From Candidatus Binatia bacterium (GTDB taxonomy: Bacteria; Desulfobacterota_B; Binatia; UBA9968; JAJDTQ01): a stretch of 30,563 nt of DNA. A model generated the notes under the pieces. The model worked only from the letters and a program-made list of their open reading frames with translations. It was not told the DNA's origin and did no database searches. The translations under genes were made by a program, and so were the position numbers. The stretch spans positions 1-30,563 of the forward strand of contig JAJDTQ010000239.1 of the NCBI GenBank assembly GCA_022827045.1. Reading direction: 5' to 3'. Shown piece by piece: positions 1 to 7,696 of this stretch (positions are counted from its first letter, which is position 1; each line of letters starts with the position of its first letter).

Positions 1-49
1 GAAAGCTTCGCTTCGCCAAGTCGATCCCGATCATGGTAACCTTTTCCAT
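1..49 (-). CDS. IS110-family transposase, N-terminus only (cut by window edge)
   Basis: Reading the minus strand from the ATG at 49 gives MEKVTMIGIDLAKRSF, then the window ends. This matches the characteristic start of IS110-family (DEDD) transposases, where the Asp of the GIDLAK segment is the first acidic residue of the RuvC-like catalytic site. A strong Shine-Dalgarno AGGAGG lies 5 bases upstream (complement of 55-60). Only 16 residues are visible, so subgroup and intactness cannot be judged. It borders a decayed prophage, consistent with an accessory region. Confidence 0.72.
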   Translation of the reverse strand, partial: MEKVTMIGIDLAKRSF

Positions 50-368
50 GGATGCCTCCTCCTTCGTCGTGGCGTTCATACTACCGCCACCTTGGCACAT
101 TTCGATGCCGTCGGGAGGGGGCGTCCATTCCATCGCTTACCCTTGAGCCCGATAAGGATTTTCCTTGTCGGGCTTTTTCGTTTCGGGAAGGGGCGAGCGA
201 GGTCCAGCACCGGGATACGGATGCACTAGGACGCCAGCGGATGGCGCATGGAGGAAACGGTTGACGCAGCACACCGGCAGGCTTGGGACCCTGCATGACG
301 CAGGGCGGCGGAAGCCCACACCGTGCGGTTGACTATCGCTCTCCCCGATGTCGATTCGAGTCGACCCT
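50..368. other. Intergenic stretch between transposase and prophage remnant
   Basis: I see no convincing gene here. Apart from the terminator hairpin at 147-178, the stretch holds only short frames. A run from about 248 on the plus strand (starting MEETVDAAHRQ) stops after 16 codons. It probably contains the outer end of the insertion sequence and eroded phage DNA. IS110 elements usually lack clear terminal inverted repeats, and I could not place the element's end. Confidence 0.5.
147..178 (+). terminator. Rho-independent terminator hairpin
   Basis: A 12-bp stem, GCCCGATAAGGA (147-158) pairing with TCCTTGTCGGGC (162-173), contains one G-T pair and closes a 3-base TTT loop. TTTTT follows directly at 174-178. 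This is the textbook form of an intrinsic terminator for plus-strand transcription. No intact plus-strand gene is visible to its left inside the window, so it may belong to DNA lost or outside the window. Confidence 0.7.
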
Positions 369-1991
369 ATGCCGTACAAGGACCCCGAAAAACGCCGCCA
401 GTGCCAGTGTGAGAGCGCACGGCGAAGGCGCGGAAGCAGGCTGGCCGAGCCTCGCAAGCCCGCTCCTGTGCACTCCTGGCCCGCCGACCTTGGTGAGGCG
501 ATCGAGACCTGGAGCCGCGAACTGGTGACGCCGGCAGGCCATCCCCTGGCCGGTCGTCCGATGGTCGCGCCGCCGTTCTTGGTGAAGTTCGTCCGGGATG
601 TGATGGCGCCGGGGTTAAGGAAGGGCTGTTGTCCACTGCCCGGAAGAACCGCAAGACCGGCGGGATTGCCATGCTCGCCCTTGTCCACCTCGCCGAGGGC
701 GCGCCCTTCAAGCGGCCCGGTCAGCGGATCGCAGTGGTTTCGCTGGACAGGGGCAAGGCGGCCGAGACCAAGAAGGCGGTTGAGGACATCTCCCTGGCGT
801 CGAACTTCCAGGGCCTCAAGTTCCTTCGGAGCCCGCGCCGGGGGGAAGGTCGAGACCGAGGACGGTTCCGAGTTGACCATCCTGGCCGGCATCGAGGCGG
901 GAATCGCAGGCGGGTTCGACCTAGTGTTGATCGATGAGGCCGGGAAGATGGCCGAGAAGCACCGGAGCCTCGTGGAAACGACCATCGGGGCGACCGGGGC
1001 GCGCCGGGGAAAGGTGGTCTACTTGACCATCTACGGAAACGGGATCTTCACGCAGCCGTTGATTGACCGGGCCGAGGACCCGGCCGTGGTCGTTCACCAC
1101 TACGCGCCGGACAAGGGCGCTCGGCTGGACGATGAAGAGCAGTGGAAGCGAGGTAACCCCGGGCTCGGGACCATCAAGGACCTGGAGCACATGCGGGCGA
1201 TGTGTCGGAAGGCTCAGGTTGACCGCTCATACCGCAGAACCTTCCTGGCCGAAGAGATGAACATCCCGCAGGACCCGAACCGGGAGCCCATCGTCACCGT
1301 GGATGAATGGGACGCCGTTCAAGGGCTTTCGGCCGAAGCCTCGGGACCTGCGTATCTCGGAATCGACATCGGCGGAAGCACCAGCGCGTGCGCCGCGGCA
1401 CTCTACTACCCGGCGACGGGCCTGCTACTCGTAACCGGCGGCTGGCCGAAGGAACCGGACTTGAGGACACGCGGCCTCATGGACGGCGTGGGCAACCGTT
1501 ACGAGTTGATGGGCGAGCGCGGGGAGCTCGTCCCCGTGGGCGAGAAGTGGGCGGACGCCGGCGAGTTCTTCAAGCATGTGATGGCATGGAGCGCCGACGC
1601 GGATGCCCGCGAGGTCCTGGCCGACCGCTACCAGCGGAAGGAAGTTGAGCAGGCTCTACTCAGCGGGGGCGCGTCGTAGGAAATCACGTGGCGGCCTATG
1701 GGAAGGGCCAGATGGAACACGGGATATCAGGGCGTTTCAGCGTGAGGTGATCGAGGGGCGGTTGAGGCCGGCCGAGAGTCTGGCCCTTCGGCAATCCATT
1801 GCCGAGGCCGTTGTTGACGATGACAAGAACAACAATTGCTCCCTGGAGCGTTCGCGGAAGCGCGGCGCATTGACTGGCTGAGCGCCAGTGTGCTGGCGGT
1901 AGGCGCGGGGAGCGAGGTTGAGGCACCCGAGGACGAAACCATTTACGTGTATGCGCCGTTGGGCGGCGGTTTAACACTAGTCGGAGGATGA
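369..1991 (+). pseudogene. Phage large terminase (TerL, Terminase_1 type), frameshifted
   Basis: This encodes the packaging ATPase/nuclease of a tailed phage, broken into frames. It begins at ATG 369 (MPYKDPEKRRQCQ). Near 610 it shifts to the frame with a Walker-A-like STARKNRKTGG segment (about 629-665), and near 840 it returns to the first frame with GSELTILAG and the Walker B FDLVLIDEAGKM. The nuclease-domain segment YLGIDIGGSTS follows near 1352. Near 1665 it shifts again to GTRDIRAFQREVIEGRL, and the tail DWLSASVLAVGAG returns to the first frame and ends at TGA 1991. Family identity rests on the motif order; at least four frame changes make it non-functional. The N-terminal basic segment resembles small phage proteins that often precede terminase, so it may be a fusion of remnants. 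Confidence 0.78.
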
Positions 1992-1995
1992 CCCA

Positions 1996-2925
1996 ATGAC
2001 CACGAGACAGAAAATCGAGCTTCGCCGTTCGGAGATCCGCCAGCGCCTCGGGGAGATCAGCGCCCTGGAGGGCGAGGCCCGAACGGAAGAGGTTGCAACC
2101 GAGCAAACGGCGCTCATGACCGAGCTTCGGGAATCGGAGAGCCGTCTACAAGCGGCCATCGCTTCCGAAGAGCAAGACGACCGTCTGCGCAGCACGTAGG
2201 TTCACCAGGACGGCGAGAACCGCGAGCGGCTGGAGCTTCGCTCCCGTACGCAGCTCGGGAACTACTTTGTTGCACGAGTGCGCGGGTAGTTGGTGACGGG
2301 AGCCGAAAAGGAACTGTGCGAGGTGGCCGGCGTCGAAGGAATCCCGCTGGAACTGTGGGATACCCCGCGACGCAACACCGAACAGCGGACCGTCTCCGAA
2401 TCGCCGGGAACCGTGGGGGTCAACCTGGACCTGATTCGGCCGGCGGTATTCGCTCCGTCCAACGCGGCGCGGCTGGGCATCGAAATGCCGATGGTGGGGT
2501 CGGGGACCTATGCGTCGGCGACCATCCGCACCAGCGTAACGGCCGGGGCAAGGGCGAAGTCTACCGATGCACCGGCCACGGCTGCGATGTTCGATGTGAC
2601 CACGGCGACGCCGAAGAGGGTCGCGGCCCGGTTGGAGCTGACTCTTGAGGACATCGCGGCCGTGGGTCAACAGAATTTCGAGGCTGCGCTGAGGGAGAAC
2701 GTCTCCCTGGCACTGTCCGATGAATTGGACGATCAGGCCATCAACGGTGACGGCAGGCGCCGAACCTCGCGGGCATCCTTCATCGGTTGACGGACCCAAC
2801 CGCACCGGCCGCCAGCCTCGCCGGGTTCGATACCTTCCTGGCCGCCTTCGCGGACGGGATGGACGGTCTGTGGGCTTCGACGTTGAAGGACGTCGCCATT
2901 GTCGCCGGCGTCGATACTTTGCACT
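1996..2925 (+). pseudogene. HK97-fold phage major capsid protein, with two TAG codons and a frameshift
   Basis: ATG 1996 is preceded by GGAGG (1983-1987). The first 67 codons give a charged, coiled-coil scaffold-like N-terminus (KIELRRSEIRQRLGEI). A TAG at 2197-2199 and a second in-frame TAG at 2287-2289 interrupt it, yet the same frame continues on both sides (ENRERLELRSRT, then VTGAEKELCEVAGVEGIPLELWD). The capsid core runs on with SDELDDQAINGDG near 2722-2755. It then moves to another frame with NLAGILHRLTDPTAPAA and TLKDVAIVAGVD, where capsid similarity ends near 2925. It is clearly a decayed gene. The family call comes from the overall pattern and from its place just after terminase. Confidence 0.65.
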
Positions 2926-3193
2926 CTTCGCCGAACGCGGCGACGGGGCGGGCCAGCGTGAAGCGTGGCGGCGCTTTCGGGCGGGAACCGTGCAACCCCT
3001 CGCCGCGGTGATCCAGGCCGAGGCCCGGGCGAAGTTGGACCCCTCGGGCATGTTCTCCCTGGAGGCAATGAGGGCATCGGATGAAGATGGGCGCTCGCGG
3101 GCAGTGTCGAGGCGGGCGCAAGCGTTCAAGACCGTGCGAGACGCCGGGGTCAAGCCCAAGGAAGCCCGGAGACTGGGGGGCCTGGAGGGTTGA
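2926..3193 (+). pseudogene. Phage portal protein, C-terminal remnant
   Basis: An open frame ending at TGA 3191-3193 carries GDGAGQREAWRRFRAGTV, then QPLAAVIQAEARAKLD and RASDEDGRSRAVSRRAQAF, ending with GVKPKEARRLGGLEG. This order (QREAWRRF, a basic helix, an ASD.GRARAF-like segment, a GG.. helix) is what I know from the C-terminus of HK97-type portal proteins. No start or N-terminal portal sequence is visible, and it follows the capsid sequence in a different frame without a gap, which suggests a deletion or rearrangement junction. Family identity is from memory of the pattern, not from a search. Confidence 0.5.
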
Positions 3194-3429
3194 GTGAACC
3201 GGCTGCCGGCGGACTGTACGTGCTGAAGCTGCGCACAGTAGACGACCGGCCGCGGCCGTTCTCTCCAACCGGCCGGACGCGGCGGACATGCGTTGACGGG
3301 AAAATCGTCACGTTGGGCGAGTATAAGAACCGCGATGGGCTGGTGCTGTGGGCATCCTCGCCGCCGAAGCGCCGGCCGCCAAACCGCGGGAGGATCAATC
3401 TCTGTTCCTCGCTGGAGGCGTTGACGTGA
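3190..3429 (+). CDS. Small hypothetical phage protein (79 aa)
   Basis: The TTG start at 3190 overlaps the TGA of the portal remnant (TTGA), as in phage operons. The sequence is basic and rich in Arg and Pro (SPTGRTRRTCVDGKIVTLGEY). It does not match a family I recognise. In the same frame after its TGA at 3427-3429, another open stretch continues to TAG 3559-3561 with DLDRLVTIRSPADKAEV, which resembles the start of phage head-tail adaptor proteins. The whole stretch may therefore be further decayed head genes, and expression is doubtful. Confidence 0.35.
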   Translation: MSEPAAGGLYVLKLRTVDDRPRPFSPTGRTRRTCVDGKIVTLGEYKNRDGLVLWASSPPKRRPPNRGRINLCSSLEALT

Positions 3430-3561
3430 CGCGGCGCTACCCGGAATCACCCGCCGGACCTGGACCGCCTTGTGACCATCCGCAGCCCGGCGGACAAGGC
3501 CGAGGTGAGGAAGGACAGTGTGGCGACACAACTAGAGCGGGTCAACATCCCGTCGTGTTAG
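3430..3561 (+). pseudogene. Possible phage head-tail adaptor fragment
   Basis: Without a clear start, this frame reads RNHPPDLDRLVTIRSP, then DKAEVRKDSVATQLERVNIP, before TAG 3559-3561. Head-tail joining proteins commonly begin with a short segment of the form G.L.R.VTI. Its position after capsid and portal remnants fits. Only about 40 residues remain and it runs into the opposing minus-strand gene, so this is a tentative remnant. Confidence 0.28.
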
Positions 3562-4030
3562 CGTCGCGGAATGGTTCAGATTTCTTTTGGCGTTCGCGAT
3601 CTTGGGCTTTTCGACCCAATATCCGCGAGATTAGGGCGCCACCGAGGCCGGCGAAGCTCAGAAGAGAGCCGAAGTAGGCATTCTTACCAAGGAACACCAA
3701 GAGTGCGCCGAGGATCATAGCGGTAAACGTGAGTGTAAAGGTTGCGATCACACCGAACCTTTGCGCCCATACATTCCCGTCAATGACCTTGGCTTCCATG
3801 TCCTGCCGGTGCTGTGATTGTCTCTCGGCCAAGGCCATGATCCGGTCAGCGCCATTGGGTACCACTCTATCGTAGGCTTCGAGGATGTCTGGAGGCGGTA
3901 GAGGACCCTCCGAGAGTTGAAAGGTCATCTTCTGCTCAGTCACAGTGACTTTCGCAGAAGGTGACCTTTTGCCAATCTCCGGCGTGGGCTCAGATTGAGA
4001 GGGTATATTGGTGTCCTTGTCGTCCGGCAT
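3542..4030 (-). CDS. DUF2335 family membrane protein
   Basis: This encodes a predicted 162-residue protein. The N-terminal part is polar. Residues about 40-85 carry the DUF2335 hallmark: SEGPLPPPDILEAYDRVVPN, then ADRIMALAERQSQHRQDME. Two hydrophobic segments follow (FGVIATFTLTFTAMILGALLVF and YFGSLLSFAGLGGALIS) and a basic tail. The function of DUF2335 proteins is not established; they are small membrane proteins common in accessory regions. I chose ATG 4030, which has CGGAG about 8 bases upstream, over the upstream TTG 4051. The start lies inside the preceding gene (overlap 41 bases), so the pair is probably translationally coupled. Base composition is visibly less GC-rich than in the flanking metabolic genes. 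Confidence 0.75.
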   Translation of the reverse strand: MPDDKDTNIPSQSEPTPEIGKRSPSAKVTVTEQKMTFQLSEGPLPPPDILEAYDRVVPNGADRIMALAERQSQHRQDMEAKVIDGNVWAQRFGVIATFTLTFTAMILGALLVFLGKNAYFGSLLSFAGLGGALISRILGRKAQDRERQKKSEPFRDANTTGC

Positions 4031-4328
4031 GCACGAGCTCCGAGAAGGCAAGTTCCCATTGATGGCGATTCAGTTCGGGCTCCTGTTGATACACTACCTC
4101 CAGAACATGTCTCAGGTCCTGCCCGACTACCCTGAAATCGCAATATATGGCCTTGGAATCCGCGAGTTCGGGTGTTTCGCTCGTATTGTACACGTCGAAC
4201 TGACCGAAGAGGTCCAAGACCCTCGCCATGCCCGAGACAAAGGAAGGTGTCGCAAAGAGAAAACCCGTCTGGACATCTTCAGCTCGGACAATGCCGCTGT
4301 ATCCCGACGATATATCTCTCTCTACCAT
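3990..4328 (-). CDS. Hypothetical protein upstream of and overlapping the DUF2335 gene
   Basis: This encodes a 112-residue soluble protein starting at ATG 4328. AAGGAG (complement of 4336-4341) sits 7 bases upstream, which decides this start over the in-frame codon at 4358. A recognisable core reads TGFLFATPSFVSGMARVLDL, then FGQFDVYNTSETPELADSKAIY and VVGQDLRHVLEVV. I associate this type of sequence with small uncharacterised proteins, but no function is known to me. No membrane segment or signal peptide is evident. It is the first gene of a two-gene unit with the DUF2335 protein and was probably acquired with it. Confidence 0.6.
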   Translation of the reverse strand: MVERDISSGYSGIVRAEDVQTGFLFATPSFVSGMARVLDLFGQFDVYNTSETPELADSKAIYCDFRVVGQDLRHVLEVVYQQEPELNRHQWELAFSELVHAGRQGHQYTLSI

Positions 4329-4596
4329 AGAGTGGCTCCTTAAAATGTTTACCGTCACCGCACGGTTCGCCCTTGTGGCCCCCCTTCAAATCAGATTTTG
4401 AAAGCACCCACACATTTAGCTTAACACCTCGACCGTGGGTAGGGAACACAAACACAGAGGCAGCATGGACGTGTTTATCAGACAATCGTCTGCGGATGTC
4501 AACCGGGGGCCTTCCCGGGCCTCCAAGCCCACAACTAGGTCAGCCAAGTCAACCACGTTGCGACAATTTGTAGGGAGAAGCCTCTAAAGAGGAGCG

Positions 4597-4803
4597 TCAG
4601 CCCCACTTCGGCATCGCACTACTAGGTATTCTAGGTATTCGTGGTGACCTGCACCCCTTTTTGTCCGCCCCAACACGATCAAGTGCCTGTTGCGAAGTCA
4701 TTCTGATGATTCCCCGCGACAACCACCAGACACCGAAAATGTCCAGAACGAGGCCGACGGTGGCTAAGCTAGGTCCGGCGAAAAACATTATGCAGTTGTT
4801 CAT
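4597..4803 (-). CDS. Small hypothetical membrane protein (68 aa)
   Basis: ATG 4803 is preceded by a purine/G-rich stretch (GGGGGTGG, about 6 bases upstream). The N-terminal half contains one or two hydrophobic segments (FFAGPSLATVGLVLDIFG, then VWWLSRGII) and the C-terminus is basic and proline-rich. The pattern GLVLDIFG.WWL is typical of small inner-membrane proteins of unknown function. It lies alone on the minus strand between the DUF2335 pair and the tRNA. Its reality is supported by the start context and the membrane pattern only. Confidence 0.42.
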   Translation of the reverse strand: MNNCIMFFAGPSLATVGLVLDIFGVWWLSRGIIRMTSQQALDRVGADKKGCRSPRIPRIPSSAMPKWG

Positions 4804-4852
4804 CGGTCGCCACCCCCACTGAGTCTGCCCGGTTCGCAGAAGGTGATCGTGT

Positions 4853-4886
4853 GGTGACTCACTGGTGATCCACCATTTGAGTCACC
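4853..4886. repeat. Nested inverted repeat beside the tRNA
   Basis: An outer 9-bp perfect inverted repeat, GGTGACTCA (4853-4861) and TGAGTCACC (4878-4886), encloses an inner one, TGGTG (4863-4867) and CACCA (4871-4875). No T-tract follows on either strand. It may be a hairpin ending the tRNA transcript, a protein-binding dyad, or a mobile-element end. Confidence 0.6.
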
Positions 4887-4918
4887 TTCGATAATCTCAC
4901 ATAACCTATTGAAAATAT

Positions 4919-4994
<76 letters not shown>

Positions 4995-5089
4995 CAGGAT
5001 GGGACTGCGTCAGGGGTGAATGGCCAATTTAACAGTAGGGCGGGCGTGTCAGCAAGCGCCGTGATCGAGTCACCCGGACGGCAGTTGGC

Positions 5090-5824
5090 TCACTCCTGCT
5101 CGGCCTGTACTGCCTCGGCCATCTCGTCCATCGAGAAGAACCTGAAGTCAATTTCCGGTATGGTCTCCACCTTCTCCGTCGCACCCCAGCTTCCGCCCTC
5201 CGAGAGTCGCTGGCGGTCGATCCAGGCGTTGGCGAGGCCGAAGCGTTTGGCGGGCGTGTGGTCGTGGTGCAGGCTTTGGGCGGTGTGCAGGACATAGGCG
5301 CGGTTCATCCCGAGATCGGACTCGAGATGGGCGAGAAGGTGCTCGAAGTTCGCATCGGACGGCTTGTAGGAGCCGATGTCCTCCGCGGTGTAGATGGCGT
5401 CGAAATCCACGCCGAGTTTTCGGTTGGAGGCCGCAAAGCCGTCGCGATGCACGTTCGAGAGGATGACGAGCTTGTAATGGCGCTTGAGGATACGAAGGGC
5501 GTCCGCGGTGTCGGGGAATGCCGGCCACAGGGGCACCGATTCACCAAACGCTTCGTCGAGCGCCTCGCTGGTCGTCATGTCGAAACTCTCCGCGATGCTT
5601 CGGTGTACGCGTGCCAAGAGATCCGGGTAGCGCAAATTTGGTGATGAGCGCTGGTGTCGATGCTCGTGTTTCGCGAAGCTTAGGAGGGCGCCGTCCCGGG
5701 TCACGTCCGAGCGGCCGCACCGCATGATAAGCGGCTGCAGCGCGTCCCAAATCCCGGTCTCCCAGTCGATAAGAGTGCCGTAGCAGTCAAAGGTCAGGAC
5801 GCGGTAGTCCTTTAGCTTAACCAT
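5090..5824 (-). CDS. HAD-superfamily hydrolase, haloacid dehalogenase type II-like
   Basis: The protein has 244 residues, the usual length for type II 2-haloacid dehalogenase-like HAD proteins. Motif I is TFDCYGTLIDWE with the nucleophile Asp13. Motif II is VILSNVHRDG (Ser123). Motif III is the Lys in SYKPSDANF (Lys154). The last acidic motif is in SLHHDHTPAKRFG (Asp188). The helical cap lies between motifs I and II (about 25-105). The family hydrolyses C-halogen or phosphate-ester bonds; the true substrate cannot be told from sequence. The ATG at 5824 has only a weak ribosome binding site (AGAGG at long spacing). It is a single gene between the tRNA and a small membrane gene. Confidence 0.85.
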   Translation of the reverse strand: MVKLKDYRVLTFDCYGTLIDWETGIWDALQPLIMRCGRSDVTRDGALLSFAKHEHRHQRSSPNLRYPDLLARVHRSIAESFDMTTSEALDEAFGESVPLWPAFPDTADALRILKRHYKLVILSNVHRDGFAASNRKLGVDFDAIYTAEDIGSYKPSDANFEHLLAHLESDLGMNRAYVLHTAQSLHHDHTPAKRFGLANAWIDRQRLSEGGSWGATEKVETIPEIDFRFFSMDEMAEAVQAEQE

Positions 5825-5891
5825 CGTTTCGGGTTACCTCTACTACTGAAGGACCCCAGATGGGAAATGGGTGGATGTTCAGGAGGGTAGT

Positions 5892-6056
5892 TCAGTGCGT
5901 AGTGGTGCGTTCGGCTACTGTATCCCGCAAACGCTCCACCAAGCCTTCTAGTCGTGAAACACTGTCCGACAGCGTCCGCATGTCACGGTGCAGCATCCAA
6001 AGGAACGCCAGCACCGCTACTACGCCGCCGATGACAACATACTCGGTAGGAACCAT
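5892..6056 (-). CDS. 54-residue membrane/coiled-coil protein
   Basis: Minus-strand ATG 6056 to TGA 5892 encodes 54 residues. MVPTEYVVIGGVVAVLAFLW forms a single membrane helix at residues 6-22. It is followed by a heptad-like amphipathic stretch with Leu/Val at regular spacing (MRTLSDSVSRLEGLVERLRD). This membrane anchor plus coiled coil is common among small bacterial proteins and phage XhlA-like proteins; I cannot assign a function. It fills the otherwise empty gap between the HAD gene and the SDR gene, which supports its being real. Confidence 0.55.
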   Translation of the reverse strand: MVPTEYVVIGGVVAVLAFLWMLHRDMRTLSDSVSRLEGLVERLRDTVAERTTTH

Positions 6057-6078
6057 GCGCTAACCCTATGGCACAGCG

Positions 6079-6876
6079 TCACCGCGCCGCCATCCGCCCT
6101 CCTTCCACGGGAAGGTCCGCGCCCGTGATGTAGTCGGCCCACTGAGAGGCCAGGAACAGCACCGGCCCGACGAAGTCTTCGATTTCGCCCTTGCGGCCTA
6201 GGGCCGGCGGGGTGAACTCGCCGGCGGTGTGGTCGGGCTCGGGGCCTTCGCTGGCGCCCTTGGCGATGGCCTCGTACTCGTAGATGGTGGTGAGGCGGTT
6301 GGGGGTGAAGCCGGGGCTCACGGAGTTGACGTTGATGTTGTCCCGGCCCAGCTCCACGGCCATCTGCCGGGTGAGCATGACGACGCCGCCCTTGGCGGCG
6401 CTGTAGGCGGAGCCGCCGGCGGTGCCGCGGTGTCCGGCGATGGAGGCGATGTTGACGATCTTGCCGCCGCCCTGGCGTTTCATCACCGGCGCCACGTGGC
6501 GGGTGGTGAGGTAGGCGGCCTTGAGGCAGATGTCCAGCACGAAGTCCCACTCGCCGGGCTCCATCTCGATGATGCTCTTGGGCGGGTAGATCTGCACGGC
6601 GGCGGCGTTGACCACCACGTCGATGCGGCCGAGCCGCTCCACGACCCCGTTCACCATGCGGGCCACGTCGGCATCGTCGGAGACGTCGCAGCAGGCGGGG
6701 ACCGCGTCCACCTCTCCCGTGAGCTTGCCGATGCACTCCAGGGCCTTCTCTTCCCTCAGGTCGTTGATGGCGAGCTTGGCGCCGTGATCGGCAAAGCCCT
6801 GGGAGAAGGCGGTGCCGAGCACGCCGGCGCCGCCGGTGATGAGTACCACTTTGTCCTTGAGTCCGAGATCTCTCAT
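6079..6876 (-). CDS. Short-chain dehydrogenase/reductase (SDR)
   Basis: This encodes 265 residues of a classical SDR. The NAD(P)-binding motif is TGGAGVLG (14-21), the NAA segment (90-92) follows, Ser145 lies in NIASIAG, and the catalytic Tyr158/Lys162 are in YSAAK. The C-terminus carries the usual FLASQWADYITGADLPVEGG. It would oxidise or reduce an alcohol or ketone, with unknown substrate. ATG 6876 has GGAGAG about 8 bases upstream. It lies 14 bases after the isochorismatase-fold gene, so both are one operon. Reading the same frame further upstream gives an apparently longer protein, but the match to the SDR family begins at this ATG. Confidence 0.9.
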   Translation of the reverse strand: MRDLGLKDKVVLITGGAGVLGTAFSQGFADHGAKLAINDLREEKALECIGKLTGEVDAVPACCDVSDDADVARMVNGVVERLGRIDVVVNAAAVQIYPPKSIIEMEPGEWDFVLDICLKAAYLTTRHVAPVMKRQGGGKIVNIASIAGHRGTAGGSAYSAAKGGVVMLTRQMAVELGRDNINVNSVSPGFTPNRLTTIYEYEAIAKGASEGPEPDHTAGEFTPPALGRKGEIEDFVGPVLFLASQWADYITGADLPVEGGRMAAR

Positions 6877-6890
6877 TGAATTCTCTCCGT

Positions 6891-7598
6891 TTACCGCTGC
6901 GCCGCCCGGAGCTGCGGGACGGCCCGCAACGACTCGACGTGCGCGAGCGCCTCCGCCCGGGTCACCACCGTCGCGTACTTGCTGTTCATCTCGTAGAGGT
7001 TCACGAGGTGCGAGAAGTGCGAACGGTCGAAGGTGCCTTCCTCCACCACGAACACGGGGAAGCCGTAGGAATAGCCGTCGATGACCGTGGAGCGGACGCA
7101 GCCGGAGGTGGAGGCGCCGGTGACGATCAGCGAGTCGATGTTCTTGCGCGTCAGATAGGTGATCAGGTGGGTGCCGAAGAACGCGCTGGCCCGTGCCTTG
7201 TGCACCACCCACTCGTCCTTGCGCGGACGGATCATCTGCGGGAACTGCACCGCCAGGTCGCTTGAGGTGGTGGGCTCCGCGGCGCGCTTGGTGGCGTTGC
7301 CGAAGACCGCCTTGAAGTCCGGATCGGAGGTCGAATAGACGACCGGCACCTTGCTCTTGCGGCACGCGACCAGGAGCTTGCGGATGTGCGGCAGTGCCTG
7401 CCACGCGGCCTTGCCGCAACTCGACCGGAACTCGTCGATGGCGTCCAGGGTCTCCATCGGCCTGGTTCCGGTGAAGGCGGTGATGACGTCGATGATCAGC
7501 AGCGCGGGCCGCTCGCCGAAGGGCTGCTTGCCCTTGTAGCCGGCTTTTTCGTAGATCCGGCGGTCGTACTCCGGGACGATCTCTTCCCAATCTCTCAT
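6891..7598 (-). CDS. Isochorismatase-fold (cysteine) amidohydrolase
   Basis: This encodes 235 residues. The catalytic triad of the family is visible: Asp37 (LLIIDVITAF), Lys134 (WVVHKARASAF) and Cys167 (TGASTSGCVRS), the last in the conserved cis-peptide/Cys signature. The extended N-terminus and overall pattern resemble N-carbamoylsarcosine amidases more than true isochorismatases, so it probably hydrolyses a carbamoyl or amide bond. ATG 7598 has a strong AGGAGG 7 bases upstream. It is transcribed with the downstream SDR. Although a menaquinone operon is nearby, nothing suggests this enzyme acts on isochorismate. Confidence 0.87.
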   Translation of the reverse strand: MRDWEEIVPEYDRRIYEKAGYKGKQPFGERPALLIIDVITAFTGTRPMETLDAIDEFRSSCGKAAWQALPHIRKLLVACRKSKVPVVYSTSDPDFKAVFGNATKRAAEPTTSSDLAVQFPQMIRPRKDEWVVHKARASAFFGTHLITYLTRKNIDSLIVTGASTSGCVRSTVIDGYSYGFPVFVVEEGTFDRSHFSHLVNLYEMNSKYATVVTRAEALAHVESLRAVPQLRAAQR

Positions 7599-7696
7599 GG
7601 TGTGCCTCCTCGTGGGCTGTAACCATATACCAAACGGCGGATGACACTCAAATGTGGGGTGGTGATGACCTCTCCGGATGACGCGGAGGCATTCCG

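Noticed and set aside
137..985. A 282-residue minus-strand frame over the terminase
   Set aside because: Low-complexity shadow with no recognised domain; the plus-strand terminase motifs explain the region.
2197..2289. Two in-frame TAG codons in the capsid gene suggesting phage stop-codon recoding (TAG as Gln)
   Set aside because: The same remnant has several frameshifts, and intact host genes here (FAH, coxG, zinc-ribbon, enolase-family) end with TAG. Decay explains it better.
4279..4485. A 68-residue minus-strand frame upstream of the DUF2335 pair
   Set aside because: It overlaps the ribosome site and start of the 112-residue gene and shows no recognisable pattern; it more likely is leader sequence.
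6079..7647. A 522-residue minus-strand frame suggesting a larger SDR fusion
   Set aside because: Upstream of 6876 it is a shadow of the isochorismatase-fold gene, which is coded in another frame.
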